Positions 15,667 through 24,213 of a stretch of 37,877 nucleotides of DNA are shown one piece after another. Source of the stretch: an uncultured Eubacteriales bacterium (GTDB lineage Bacteria; Bacillota; Clostridia; Christensenellales; UBA1242); the NCBI GenBank assembly GCA_949067325.1, contig CARTDZ010000005.1:1955-39831 (forward strand). The letters run 5' to 3'. The notes below the pieces were generated by a model. The model was not told the DNA's origin. It ran no database searches and saw only the letters and a list, made by a program, of their open reading frames with translations. How positions within the stretch are numbered: the stretch's first letter is position 1; the number at the start of each line of letters is the position of its first letter. Position numbers and translations under genes: made by a program.

Positions 15667-15696
15667 AAAAAGCAGGCATTTTTTCAGCCCGCTTTT
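15667..15696 (-). terminator. terminator-like hairpin between mraY and murD
   Basis: In minus-strand RNA, AAAAGCGGGC (15696-15687) pairs with GCCTGCTTTT (15677-15668), with one G-U pair and a 9-base loop, and a run of T closes it. Its place inside the cluster suggests partial termination or attenuation. Confidence 0.65.
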
Positions 15697-15719
15697 AAAT
15701 TTTTAAGTTTGCTGAAAAA

Positions 15720-16679
15720 TCAAATTGCACCCACTGCATATATATAACCCACCGCCGTACAAAGCCCGAAGACCAAAGTTATTATTATATATATTGTCAC
15801 AATTCGATTTTCATGCACTCCAAGTTGCTCAAAATGATGATGAAGTGGTGCCATTTTGAAAATACGCTTTTTTGTTTTTTTGTAATAAAGCACTTGAATG
15901 ATGTCAGAAAGCGTTGTCAAAACATAAAGTATGCCAATTATCGCCACAATAAGTTCCAGCCCAGAGAACACTGCTAAGGCGGCAATCAAGCCGCCTAGAG
16001 CGAGCGAACCTGTGTCTCCCATAAAAATCTTCGCAGGATAGCCATTGACCATCAAAAAGGCCAAAATTGCCCCAACCATAGCAAAGGAAATGATAGCCAA
16101 ATTGGCGAAAGAAAGCAGAGCGAGAATTATGCCAAAAAAGACAAGATATGTGGCGCTAACTCCGCCAGCGAGACCGTCAAGGCCATCAATTAAGTTGACT
16201 GAATTTGTTACGGCCACAAAAAAGAAAACTATAAAAGGAATTATCCCCCAAGAAAGTTCGAGCTGAAGGCCAAAAAAGTTGAGGCTTGTCCCAACATTAA
16301 AATAGACAAACAAAGCAAGACAAAGAGAAATACCAACTTGTCCAATGATTTTTTGATAAGGCTTTAGGCCCTCATTTTGATGAAAGCGAATTTTGATAAA
16401 ATCATCAAGAAAGCCCAAAAAGCCATAACAAAGCATTGTCAAAAGCACAAGAGCAGGCACTAAAAAGTCGCCACGAATAAATATAAGACAAGTGAGGCCT
16501 GCCAAGATAAAAATCCAGCCGCCCATTGTAGCCGTGCCACTTTTTGAGGAATGCTTGTCCACATAGTGAAGAATAGTTTGCGAGACTTTAAGTCTTTTGC
16601 AAACCATAATCACTGGCTTTGAAATAAGCGTTCCAAAAATCAAACTTGTCAAAAAGGCTAAGAGATAACTAATGTTCAT
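15720..16679 (-). CDS. mraY: phospho-N-acetylmuramoyl-pentapeptide transferase MraY
   Basis: MraY moves phospho-MurNAc-pentapeptide onto undecaprenyl phosphate, making lipid I at the membrane. The protein (319 aa from ATG 16679) has about ten membrane helices and the family motifs N-L-I-D-G-L-D-G-L-A-G-G, F-M-G-D-T-G-S-L-A-L-G-G and P-L-H-H-H-F-E, which carry the magnesium- and substrate-binding residues. I chose ATG 16679 because AAGGTGG lies about six bases upstream; GTG 16688 is an in-frame alternative adding three residues. The gene starts inside the last codons of murE, so the two are coupled. A terminator-like hairpin follows the stop. Confidence 0.97.
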   Translation of the reverse strand: MNISYLLAFLTSLIFGTLISKPVIMVCKRLKVSQTILHYVDKHSSKSGTATMGGWIFILAGLTCLIFIRGDFLVPALVLLTMLCYGFLGFLDDFIKIRFHQNEGLKPYQKIIGQVGISLCLALFVYFNVGTSLNFFGLQLELSWGIIPFIVFFFVAVTNSVNLIDGLDGLAGGVSATYLVFFGIILALLSFANLAIISFAMVGAILAFLMVNGYPAKIFMGDTGSLALGGLIAALAVFSGLELIVAIIGILYVLTTLSDIIQVLYYKKTKKRIFKMAPLHHHFEQLGVHENRIVTIYIIITLVFGLCTAVGYIYAVGAI

Positions 16680-18129
16680 ATTCACCACCTTTTATTTCAA
16701 CAATCTGGTCTCTAAAAAATTTGTGAACTACGTCAAAATCATTGTATGGGTGTTTTACGCCCATTATGTCTTGATACTTTTCTCCGCCCTTGCCTGCAAT
16801 GATCAAGGTGTCACCTTCCTCACAATCTGAAAGAGCTTTGATGATAGCAGCCTCTCGATTTTCAATCGTTTCATGCTCACAATTTATGCCTTCTTCAATT
16901 TCAGAAATAATATCCATAGGCTTTTCATAGCGAGGATTGTCGCTTGTCACATAAACCTTATCAGAATTTTCACTTGCAATTTTGCCCATAATTTTTCTTT
17001 TTAATCTGTCACGATTGCCGCCGCAGCCAAAAAGAATAATCAGGCGACCTTTTGTCATTTCACGAGCTGTATTTATCACTTTTTCAAGTCCATCTGGAGT
17101 GTGAGCATAATCAATAACAACATTAAAACCCTTGCAGCGAACTACATTGAAACGGCCTTCAACTGCATTGATATAACGAAGGTTGGCTTGGATAAGACCC
17201 GCTGGAAGCCCCAAAGCACGACACACCGTTATTGCGGCCAGTGTGTTTTCGACGTTATATCGACCTACCAAATTGGTTTTGATAGGAAATATCTCTTCAA
17301 GGCAGTTACATTCAAATGCAGTATGATCGAAATCGCCTTTTAAATTTATTGCAAAAGTATCACTTGGGTTTTCAATGCCATAACTTAAAATTGGCACATC
17401 AGCTTCCACAAACAAATACTTTGCATAATCATCGTCAGCGCATACAATGCCGAGTGTCATGTTTTCACGATTGAAAAAACTCAGCTTGGTTTGTGCATAG
17501 GTGTCCATATCGCCAAAATAATCAAGATGATCTTCTGTTATATTTGTCAAAACTCCGACATCAAACTTTACCCCAGCAAGCTTTTTTAGAGCAATCGCGT
17601 GAGCCGACGCTTCCATAACAACATACTCAATACCTTCATCTTTCATTTGCTTAAACACTTTGTGCAGCGTGTATGGGTCTGGCGTAGTAAAACCAGTGTC
17701 AATATGCTTGCCATTGTATTTGACCCCTTCAGTGCCAATAAGTCCTGTTTTGCAACCACTTCCATTCAAAATTTCAGATATAAGCGACGTCGTAGTTGTT
17801 TTGCCGTTTGTGCCAGTAACTGCAACAATTTTAAGCTCATCACAAGCGCGTCCAAAAAAGTTTTTGCTTATGAGAGAATAAGCAACTCGCGCATCATCAA
17901 CTTTGACAATGTCCTCACCGTCCGCCTCATCACTGATAATTGCCACCGCACCTTTCTCAAAAGCGTCATTAAAATAATGGTTGCCGTCGTGATTGATACC
18001 TTTTAAGGCAACAAAAACATCGCCTTCTTTTATCTCTAGGCTATTGATTTTTATATCTGCCACTTCCCTGTCAAGCAGGCTTTTATCTGCATAAAAATCT
18101 ATACCTGTTAACAATTGACCAAGTTTCAC
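16669..18129 (-). CDS. murE: UDP-MurNAc-tripeptide synthetase MurE (meso-DAP adding)
   Basis: MurE adds the third residue of the stem peptide. The 486-aa protein has the P-loop G-T-N-G-K-T-T-T (106-113) and the D-N-P-R motif at 397-400. In this family D-N-P-R marks meso-diaminopimelate specificity, whereas lysine-adding enzymes differ there, so the wall is predicted to be DAP type. The start is GTG at 18129, with GGAGG six bases upstream. Its leader (18130-18303) holds two overlapping alternative hairpins, suggesting that expression is controlled separately from ddl and murF. The end overlaps the mraY start. Confidence 0.96.
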   Translation of the reverse strand: MKLGQLLTGIDFYADKSLLDREVADIKINSLEIKEGDVFVALKGINHDGNHYFNDAFEKGAVAIISDEADGEDIVKVDDARVAYSLISKNFFGRACDELKIVAVTGTNGKTTTTSLISEILNGSGCKTGLIGTEGVKYNGKHIDTGFTTPDPYTLHKVFKQMKDEGIEYVVMEASAHAIALKKLAGVKFDVGVLTNITEDHLDYFGDMDTYAQTKLSFFNRENMTLGIVCADDDYAKYLFVEADVPILSYGIENPSDTFAINLKGDFDHTAFECNCLEEIFPIKTNLVGRYNVENTLAAITVCRALGLPAGLIQANLRYINAVEGRFNVVRCKGFNVVIDYAHTPDGLEKVINTAREMTKGRLIILFGCGGNRDRLKRKIMGKIASENSDKVYVTSDNPRYEKPMDIISEIEEGINCEHETIENREAAIIKALSDCEEGDTLIIAGKGGEKYQDIMGVKHPYNDFDVVHKFFRDQIVEIKGGEYEH

Positions 18130-18158
18130 TTTCCCCCTCCCAGATTTCTTTCTTACTC

Positions 18159-18202
18159 CATTTTAAGGCTTTTGTATGCCTAAAATGACCATGCATACAA
18201 AA
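18159..18202 (-). promoter_or_regulatory. alternative RNA hairpins in the murE leader
   Basis: In minus-strand RNA, hairpin A pairs TTTTGTATGC (18202-18193) with GCATACAAAA (18179-18170), 10 bp perfect. Hairpin B pairs CATTTTAGGC (18187-18178) with GCCTTAAAATG (18169-18159), 10 bp with one bulge. B's 5' arm lies in A's loop and shares two bases with A's 3' arm, and no linker remains for a pseudoknot, so they should be mutually exclusive. They lie in the 174-base ddl-murE gap, about 30 bases before the murE GTG. No T run follows. The effector and effect are unknown. Confidence 0.5.
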
Positions 18203-18303
18203 TTTGTTGATTTTTTCAAATATTTTCTATTATTCTTATGTTTTGTTTGAATTTTGACAAAATATTTAATTGTGTATATTTATGCAAAATGATTTATAAA
18301 TAT

Positions 18304-19416
18304 TTATTTTTTAAACTTAAAATTGTTTGCGAGCGTGCAATAGTCTTTTAAAGCTTGCGAAGAAAAGGAATATGTGAAATTGGCCATATTTTCATATGCT
18401 GATATGGCCTCATCAATAAGTGTGTCTATAAGGTCGCGAAATGGCACATCAAACAAGTTGAAAGCAAGCGAGCCTGGTATGGTATTGACTTCATTGACAA
18501 AAATTTCGCCATTTTTGTCCATCAAAAAGTCAACGCGAACAACACCCTTAAACTCAAGTGCCTTATATGTGCATATGCTCAAACTTTTGATTTTTTCAGA
18601 TATTTTCTTTTCTACTGATTGCAAATCTTTGCCAAGTCTTTGAATATATTTTTCTTCAAAGGTATAGATTTCGCCTTTTTTAACTTCTTGAACTCTACTT
18701 GTCAAAATTTTGTTGTTGACAGCTATCACGCCACAACTGAATTCTCTTGCGTTTTCAACAAATTCTTCAGCAAGAACCTTGTTGTCATACAAAAATGCTT
18801 CTGTGATAAGACCTTCGAGCTGCTCTGCATTTTCGCAGACATTTATTCCAACACTACTGCCAAGATTTGCAGGCTTTATGATAAGTGGCAATTTGATTTT
18901 TTCGAGAAGGTTTTTGCAAACTTTGTCTTTATTTTTTTCAAAGTCATACTTGAAAATTTCTACAAATTTCGTGTTTTTGATCTTATAAGTCGAAAGCAAT
19001 CGTTTGGTGACTGCTTTATCCATACCAATTGCACTTTGCATCATTCCACAAGACGTGAAAGGTATTTGGCAAAGCTGGCAAAGTCCTTGTACGCTTCCGT
19101 CCTCGCCATTTTTGCCATGAAGAGCAAGCAAGGCGCAATCAATGCGAAGCTTTTTGTTAAACGTTCCATTTATCAAGAGATAAGGTGAGCCAAGACAGAG
19201 AGAGACGCTCTTTTTCTTTTTGACATTTTTTCTAAAATCTAAAAATGTTTGTGGTTTGTTTAAATTTTCTGCGATAAACCACTCGCCGCTTGGAGCAATG
19301 TAAATTGGAATAACATTGTACGTTTTTGAAATGCTGGCAAGAATTTGTTGTGCGGTTATGATAGAAATATCATGCTCAACAGAGCGACCACCAAAGATTA
19401 CTGCAATATTTTTCAT
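18304..19416 (-). CDS. ddl: D-alanine--D-alanine ligase
   Basis: Ddl makes the D-Ala-D-Ala dipeptide that MurF attaches. The 370-aa protein has the N-terminal A-V-I-F-G-G-R-S-V-E-H-D, the A-L-H-G-K-N-G-E-D-G segment, the ATP-grasp core with K-P-A-N-L-G-S-S-V-G, and the closing E-V-N-T-I-P-G. The omega-loop reads E-E-K-Y; Tyr in this E-K-Y motif is associated with D-Ala-D-Ala rather than D-Ala-D-lactate synthesis, so vancomycin sensitivity is expected from this gene alone. AAGGAG precedes the ATG by six bases. It lies 12 bases downstream of murF, directly coupling dipeptide synthesis and its use. Confidence 0.96.
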   Translation of the reverse strand: MKNIAVIFGGRSVEHDISIITAQQILASISKTYNVIPIYIAPSGEWFIAENLNKPQTFLDFRKNVKKKKSVSLCLGSPYLLINGTFNKKLRIDCALLALHGKNGEDGSVQGLCQLCQIPFTSCGMMQSAIGMDKAVTKRLLSTYKIKNTKFVEIFKYDFEKNKDKVCKNLLEKIKLPLIIKPANLGSSVGINVCENAEQLEGLITEAFLYDNKVLAEEFVENAREFSCGVIAVNNKILTSRVQEVKKGEIYTFEEKYIQRLGKDLQSVEKKISEKIKSLSICTYKALEFKGVVRVDFLMDKNGEIFVNEVNTIPGSLAFNLFDVPFRDLIDTLIDEAISAYENMANFTYSFSSQALKDYCTLANNFKFKK

Positions 19417-19428
19417 GAAAACTCCTTT

Positions 19429-20847
19429 TTAAGAATAATTGTCAGGCAGGTCATTTTCAAACAATACAACACAGCCTTCACAAGTCAATTTTGCTATTAC
19501 TTCAGTTTGTTGCTTGCGAGAGGAAGCAAAAAAGATTCTTTCTTGATTAAAATTGTGTGAAATAGCACCTGAAAGCAAAAAGTTTTTGTTTGTCTCATTC
19601 ATGATGACAATATAGTCAGCCACGTCTGCAATCCATGCACCCAAAGTGAAATTGGCTTTTGACTCTTCCTCGCCCATTTCAACGAAGCCTGGCGTAACAA
19701 CAATCTTTCGACCTTTGAAGGAGGAAAGAACTTTTAGCGCCTCTTTCGCCCCTACAAGGTTGGAATTGTAACTGTCGTCTAGTATAGAAAAGAAGCTGTT
19801 TTTGATAAGCTGAAGTCTGTGCGGTGTAGGCTGAAGATGTTTTATTGCTGAAGCAATATCCTTCATGCTTACGCCAAGATAACGTCCTAAAGCACTTGCT
19901 GTCACAATGTTGTCAATATTGAACTTGCCTAAAAGTTTTGTTTTGACACTCACCTCTTCTTTGTCAATCACAAGCACAAACTCGCTACCTTCAGGCGAGG
20001 TTTTTATTTCTTTTGCGTAAGCGTAACCACCTTCTTGACAAGTCAAATATTTTTCCTTTTTACACTCATCAAAAAGCTTTAGATTTGACTTGCTGTCACC
20101 ATTAAAAAACACAACGCCTTCGTCTTGCATAAAAAGAACAAGTTCATTTTTGGTTTCTTCAATATTTTTGAGACTGCCAAAAGTTTCGATGTGCTGCTCG
20201 CCTATTGTCGTCAATATGGCATAGTCAGGTTTGACCATCTGCGCCAAAGCTTTTATGTCGCCTTTATGCCTTGCGCCCATTTCAGCGATGAAAATATCTT
20301 CGTCGTCAAGTTTTGAAAGTATAGTTTTTGTCACTCCCATTTCAGTATTATAATTGGCAGGCGTAATGCAAACCTTAAATTCTTTTTCAAGTATTTGTGC
20401 CAAAATATTTTTGGTAGATGTTTTGCCATAACTGCCAGTTATGCCAATTTTTATTATCTTTTTTGACTTAAGTTTTTTTATAGCTAGTTTTTTGTAAATA
20501 TATTTTATAAAAATTTCAAGCGGCAAAAGAATATAGTGCGTGATGATAACAACAACAGGTGTAAAAAGCAAAACCAATGCACAATCAACCACTTTAAGAA
20601 AATCATTCAATAAATACGTGTTTATTAAATAGAAAAACAAAAAGTCAAGAAGCAAAAAACAAATGATAAATCTTATAAGGCGTTTGGTGAAAGCAATTTT
20701 GCTTTTGTCACCAAAAGCCAACTTAAACTCAAGTGATGCTGAAGCAAACTTTTTGATGTTATACCCGCTAAGCTGATATGTTTTGACATAAATATAAGCC
20801 CAAGCTGCTGCTATTGCAAGGCAAATGAATGAATAAAGAAAATTCAT
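19429..20847 (-). CDS. murF: MurF-like Mur ligase with an N-terminal membrane domain
   Basis: MurF adds D-Ala-D-Ala to UDP-MurNAc-tripeptide. From about residue 133 this protein is a clear Mur ligase: P-loop G-I-T-G-S-Y-G-K-T-S-T-K (135-146), A-E-M-G-A-R, T-I-G-E-Q-H, then P-T-P-H-R-L-Q and D-D-S-Y-N-S-N, which are typical of MurF. The first 115 residues are instead mostly hydrophobic, with helices near 2-21, 58-78 and 88-114, replacing the soluble N-terminal UDP-binding domain of classical MurF. The enzyme is therefore probably membrane-anchored. I chose ATG 20847 (472 aa) because GGGAGG lies seven bases upstream; it overlaps the hydrolase stop by four bases (ATGA). Context next to ddl supports the MurF role. 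Confidence 0.88.
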   Translation of the reverse strand: MNFLYSFICLAIAAAWAYIYVKTYQLSGYNIKKFASASLEFKLAFGDKSKIAFTKRLIRFIICFLLLDFLFFYLINTYLLNDFLKVVDCALVLLFTPVVVIITHYILLPLEIFIKYIYKKLAIKKLKSKKIIKIGITGSYGKTSTKNILAQILEKEFKVCITPANYNTEMGVTKTILSKLDDEDIFIAEMGARHKGDIKALAQMVKPDYAILTTIGEQHIETFGSLKNIEETKNELVLFMQDEGVVFFNGDSKSNLKLFDECKKEKYLTCQEGGYAYAKEIKTSPEGSEFVLVIDKEEVSVKTKLLGKFNIDNIVTASALGRYLGVSMKDIASAIKHLQPTPHRLQLIKNSFFSILDDSYNSNLVGAKEALKVLSSFKGRKIVVTPGFVEMGEEESKANFTLGAWIADVADYIVIMNETNKNFLLSGAISHNFNQERIFFASSRKQQTEVIAKLTCEGCVVLFENDLPDNYS

Positions 20848-21569
20848 GAAATATCCTCCCAAAATTTGTCAAGAATTTTTGTGAATGCCATAGGGCAATC
20901 CAAAAAAGAAAAATGTCCACCATCTTTCAAAACAACAAGTTGTGAATTTTTGATAAGTTTGTTAAGTTTTTTGGCCATATAAACTGGCGTGTCTTTGTCT
21001 TTTTGGCCAAATACTATAAGTGTTTTGGCTTCGATCTGTGGGCAATAGCCTTTTAGATCTTCACTAACTACTGAAACAAACGCCTTTCTTGTGACTGGGT
21101 CAAGTTTTTGATAATCAGCCGAACCAAAACCTCGCACGTCTTTGTTAAGTCTGCGTAAAAGCTTGAATTGCCAGACTTTGAAAGTACGTTTTAAGTTGAC
21201 ACGCGGTCGAAGACCTGCACTATCAACCAGCACAAGACTTCGCACAAATGAAGGTGCGAGCGAAGCGATCAAAATTGCAACCCTGCCGCCAAAACTATGA
21301 GCCAAAATGTCGCACTCTTTTATCTTCAAATGTTCACATAATGACATGACCATGCTTGCATATGTGTATATGTTCCACTCTTCACCTATTTTCCCACTTT
21401 TGCCAAAAGGCGGAAAGTCAAGCGTCAAAAAACTGCGGTCAAACGACGATAGGATAGGTTCAAACACCTCCCCGTCGCAACCCCAGCCATGCAAAATCAG
21501 AGTAGGCCTTTCAGTTGGCTCGCCAATAAAATGAAAATTTACTTCTACCTCTTGATAAACAAACACCAT
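20844..21569 (-). CDS. alpha/beta hydrolase
   Basis: This 241-aa protein has the alpha/beta hydrolase fold: oxyanion segment L-H-G-W-G-C-D (about 27-33), nucleophile elbow A-H-S-F-G-G-R with the catalytic Ser, acid residue in F-G-Q-K-D-K-D-T-P, and catalytic His in G-G-H-F-S-F-L. The substrate is unknown; the family covers esterases, lipases and C-C hydrolases. It overlaps murF by four bases (ATGA), so it heads the cell-wall operon and may act on an envelope or lipid substrate, which is inference from position only. There is no signal peptide, so it is cytoplasmic. No Shine-Dalgarno and no convincing promoter are visible upstream. Confidence 0.88.
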   Translation of the reverse strand: MVFVYQEVEVNFHFIGEPTERPTLILHGWGCDGEVFEPILSSFDRSFLTLDFPPFGKSGKIGEEWNIYTYASMVMSLCEHLKIKECDILAHSFGGRVAILIASLAPSFVRSLVLVDSAGLRPRVNLKRTFKVWQFKLLRRLNKDVRGFGSADYQKLDPVTRKAFVSVVSEDLKGYCPQIEAKTLIVFGQKDKDTPVYMAKKLNKLIKNSQLVVLKDGGHFSFLDCPMAFTKILDKFWEDIS

Positions 21570-21710
21570 AACATTTTTTATGAATAAAAGCCAATAAAGT
21601 TGTGAAAAAACATTAAAACAAGTGAAAAATATTTGGAAAAAAGCAAAAAAAGTTGTAAAATATAATCAAGCCATAAAAGTGGCAATCTTAGACAAGGAAG
21701 GTATAAACAC

Positions 21711-21983
21711 TTGAAAATCACAGACGTAAGAGTAAGAATGGTATCAAAAGAAGAAGCAAAACTTAAAGCAGTTGCTTCAATCACAATCGATGAATGTTTT
21801 GTAGTTCACGATATCAAAGTTATCAGCGGCAAAGATGGTCTCTTTATCTCAATGCCAAGCAGAAAAACTCCTGAAGGCGAATATAAAGACATCGTTCACC
21901 CAATCAACACTGAAACTCGTGAAATGATTAAAGACGCAATCATGGCAGCTTATGACAAAGCTGCAGCTGAAGAGGCAGAATAA
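21711..21983 (+). CDS. spoVG: septation/sporulation regulator SpoVG
   Basis: SpoVG is a small conserved protein that binds nucleic acid and affects septation, cortex formation and many other processes in Firmicutes. The 90-aa product begins M-K-I-T-D-V-R-V-R and contains F-V-V-H-D-I-K-V-I and G-L-F-I-S-M-P-S-R-K, both hallmarks of the family, then a short acidic helical tail. The start is TTG, preceded by AAGGAAGGT. A TATAAT at 21661-21666 may be the -10, but I see no matching -35, and no sigma-H promoter like that of B. subtilis spoVG was recognised. It is divergent from the hydrolase-murF operon and has its own terminator. Confidence 0.97.
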   Translation: MKITDVRVRMVSKEEAKLKAVASITIDECFVVHDIKVISGKDGLFISMPSRKTPEGEYKDIVHPINTETREMIKDAIMAAYDKAAAEEAE

Positions 21984-22054
21984 TTTATTTGTTCGTTTTT
22001 ATTGCAAAATTTTCGCGAACTATACTTTCGTGATATTTTTGTGTGACAAACATC

Positions 22055-22087
22055 AAAAAAACGCTTGAAAATCCAAGCGTTTTTTTT
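22055..22087. terminator. bidirectional terminator between spoVG and ypeB
   Basis: AAAAAAACGCTTG (22055-22067) pairs with CAAGCGTTTTTTT (22074-22086) across a 6-base loop. A and T runs on both ends serve both converging genes. Confidence 0.93.
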
Positions 22088-22102
22088 ATTTTTTGACAAT
22101 TT

Positions 22103-23497
22103 TTATAAAAGAAGATTTCCTTTATCAGTTTCAATGACTTTCAAAATGTTTTCTTCTTCACCTGTTACAGCGTTGATATAGAAGTAATATGTGCTGTCAT
22201 TATAAGTTGTTTCAAATTCATAGCAAAGCACTTCACGATTGTAGTCGAGTGGCGCTAGCACTGTTCTTCTACCCTTTACTACAAACTTTGATGGCACTTT
22301 GACTTCAGCGTCTTTGATTGAACCCTGAGCTGAAGCGATTGTACGAGCTGTGTGGTTTGTAAAATATGTAGTCGCGTCATAACCCACAACTGTTCCGCTA
22401 GACAAGTCAACTTTGACCTTGACCAAGTCTGGGTACAATACCACCCCGTTTTGTACAGGTGCAATATTGAAATATGCTTGATCGACTATTGTATCAGTCC
22501 AAACCACTTGTGGATTTGCAATGCCGTTGTTTTTCACAAAGTCAATTGCAAGCTCTTGAGCTTGAGCCTTGTCAAGAGTTATGCTTCGGTCATCTTGACC
22601 CGCGCCACTGACTGTAAGTATGTGACCACCAATTTTGGTAACTTGAATAAATAGCATTTCTTCATCAGAGTTTTTGGCTCTGAAGTTGTATGTTTCAAAT
22701 CTTCCGTTTGCGTCGCCTTGGAACTCAATAGACGCAAGATTTTTGAAACATTGTTCTGCTTTGTTTTGAGCTTCTTCTCTTGAAACTGCAGCTCCGCTAA
22801 GACCTTTGACTTCACTGTTTACCACTGAGTCTGAGAATGGTCCATCGTAAATCATTGTTGGATAATCAACATCAACATCATGGATAGCGGCAAAATCGCG
22901 AGTGAAAAGATTTCCGTCTGTGTCAAGATTCATAGAATTGTCTACAATGCTATAACCATTTTCAACTTTTCGAATGATTTTGTTAAGCTCATTTTTCATT
23001 TGAACTATATTTTGATAAATATCTTCAAGCGTGTCAATTTCTGCCTGTGTTAAACTGCCGCCTTTTGCAAGCTTTTCGCTAAGCGTTTGAGTATAACCTG
23101 AGATTTGATTGATCATTTTTACATTTTCTTGAATGTCGTTTTGTGAAAGTGGAAGCATTCCCATATTTGTTGATGCCTCATTGGCGTTTTGTGATACTTC
23201 CAAAAGAAGCTTCTTTTGATAGGTTGAAGTTGATGATGCAAGAACTTTTGAAAGTTTGATTTCTGCATTGTTGACACTATCAACAAGATCATGCAAACTT
23301 CTTTCGTACACGTGTTCGAGATCATCTTTGTAGTTGGCAGCTTGATTTTGCGTGATGCCATAACCAACACCAAAACCTATTGTGGTTGCACCAAGCACCG
23401 CAGTTGAAATGGCAAGCCCTATAACCCAGCCATTGAGTTTTTTGTTTTCGTTTTTAAGGTTGCTATTTTTTGTTTTAAGCACGTCGTTATTTTTCAT
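22103..23497 (-). CDS. ypeB: germination protein YpeB
   Basis: YpeB is needed for SleB to be stable and localised in the spore; the two are made together in the forespore. The 464-aa protein has an N-terminal membrane helix (about residues 25-47, W-V-I-G-L-A-I-S-T-A-V-L-G), a helical stalk region (about 50-190) and C-terminal PepSY-like repeats (about 230-450). Its length fits the family. AGGAGG sits seven bases before the ATG, and the gene starts nine bases after the sleB stop, the same sleB-ypeB order as in Bacillus. Presumably it is transcribed from the spoIIR or an internal sleB promoter. Confidence 0.94.
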   Translation of the reverse strand: MKNNDVLKTKNSNLKNENKKLNGWVIGLAISTAVLGATTIGFGVGYGITQNQAANYKDDLEHVYERSLHDLVDSVNNAEIKLSKVLASSTSTYQKKLLLEVSQNANEASTNMGMLPLSQNDIQENVKMINQISGYTQTLSEKLAKGGSLTQAEIDTLEDIYQNIVQMKNELNKIIRKVENGYSIVDNSMNLDTDGNLFTRDFAAIHDVDVDYPTMIYDGPFSDSVVNSEVKGLSGAAVSREEAQNKAEQCFKNLASIEFQGDANGRFETYNFRAKNSDEEMLFIQVTKIGGHILTVSGAGQDDRSITLDKAQAQELAIDFVKNNGIANPQVVWTDTIVDQAYFNIAPVQNGVVLYPDLVKVKVDLSSGTVVGYDATTYFTNHTARTIASAQGSIKDAEVKVPSKFVVKGRRTVLAPLDYNREVLCYEFETTYNDSTYYFYINAVTGEEENILKVIETDKGNLLL

Positions 23498-23506
23498 CTC
23501 GCCCTC

Positions 23507-24196
23507 CTATATCGCAAAGACGTGTTTGCCATAGGTGACAACTGTCTTTCTTGAATAAATCCATTTGCTTGTTGCAGTTGAAGCGTTGTAATAATATAGA
23601 CTGCCATAACTTGGGTCCCAGCCATTCAACGCATCTTGTGCTGCTTTGTAAGCCGTCTGATTTGGCTGCAAGTTTATCTGGCCGTCGTTTACACAAGTAA
23701 ATGCCCAAGGCTGATAAATCACGCCCGCAATCGTGTTTGGAAAAGACGCGCTCTTCACACGGTTGAGAATAACCGCCGCAACAGCCACCTGCCCTATGTA
23801 ACTTTCACCTCTTGCCTCAGCATGAACACATCTTGCAAGCAAGGCAAGGTCTGATGATGACTGGTTTGATGATGAACCTGTTGAGCCAAGAGTAATACCC
23901 ATAGCAGCTGCGGTCTTTTTGCCAACAATACCATCGACTGCCAAACCGTTTTTGCGTTGAAAATATTTTACCGCCTCCTTTGTTTTTGGGCCATAAATGC
24001 CATCAACTGAACCTTTATAATAGCCCCAATTTTTCAGCTTTTGTTGAATAACTTTGTTTTCCGCTTTGGTTGTAGCTGCGTTTGTTGTTTCTACAATTGA
24101 AAAGTTGTTGTTTGACAAACAACAAGCCCCAACACCTGTAGCACAAGAAAGTGCCGCAAACGCAAGCGAAAGTGCAATTTTAGATCTTTTTTTCAT
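23507..24196 (-). CDS. sleB: spore cortex-lytic enzyme SleB
   Basis: SleB is a lytic transglycosylase that breaks down cortex peptidoglycan at germination. The 229-aa protein has an export signal (about 1-25), a PG_binding_1 domain (about 47-102, with the D-G-I-Y-G-P-K-T repeat pattern), a Ser-rich linker, and the Hydrolase_2 catalytic domain (118-229) with H-A-E-A-R-G-E at 125-131, where Glu127 is the expected catalytic acid. The signal end reads V-G-A-C-C, which could be a weak lipobox, so a lipoprotein form is possible. GGAGGAG precedes the ATG. Only 17 bases separate it from spoIIR. Confidence 0.95.
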   Translation of the reverse strand: MKKRSKIALSLAFAALSCATGVGACCLSNNNFSIVETTNAATTKAENKVIQQKLKNWGYYKGSVDGIYGPKTKEAVKYFQRKNGLAVDGIVGKKTAAAMGITLGSTGSSSNQSSSDLALLARCVHAEARGESYIGQVAVAAVILNRVKSASFPNTIAGVIYQPWAFTCVNDGQINLQPNQTAYKAAQDALNGWDPSYGSLYYYNASTATSKWIYSRKTVVTYGKHVFAI

Positions 24197-24213
24197 TTCT
24201 CCTCCAATAAATG

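Noticed and set aside
20844..21569. Assigning the hydrolase a specific cell-wall substrate
   Set aside because: Only the alpha/beta hydrolase fold and triad can be read; operon position alone does not define a substrate.
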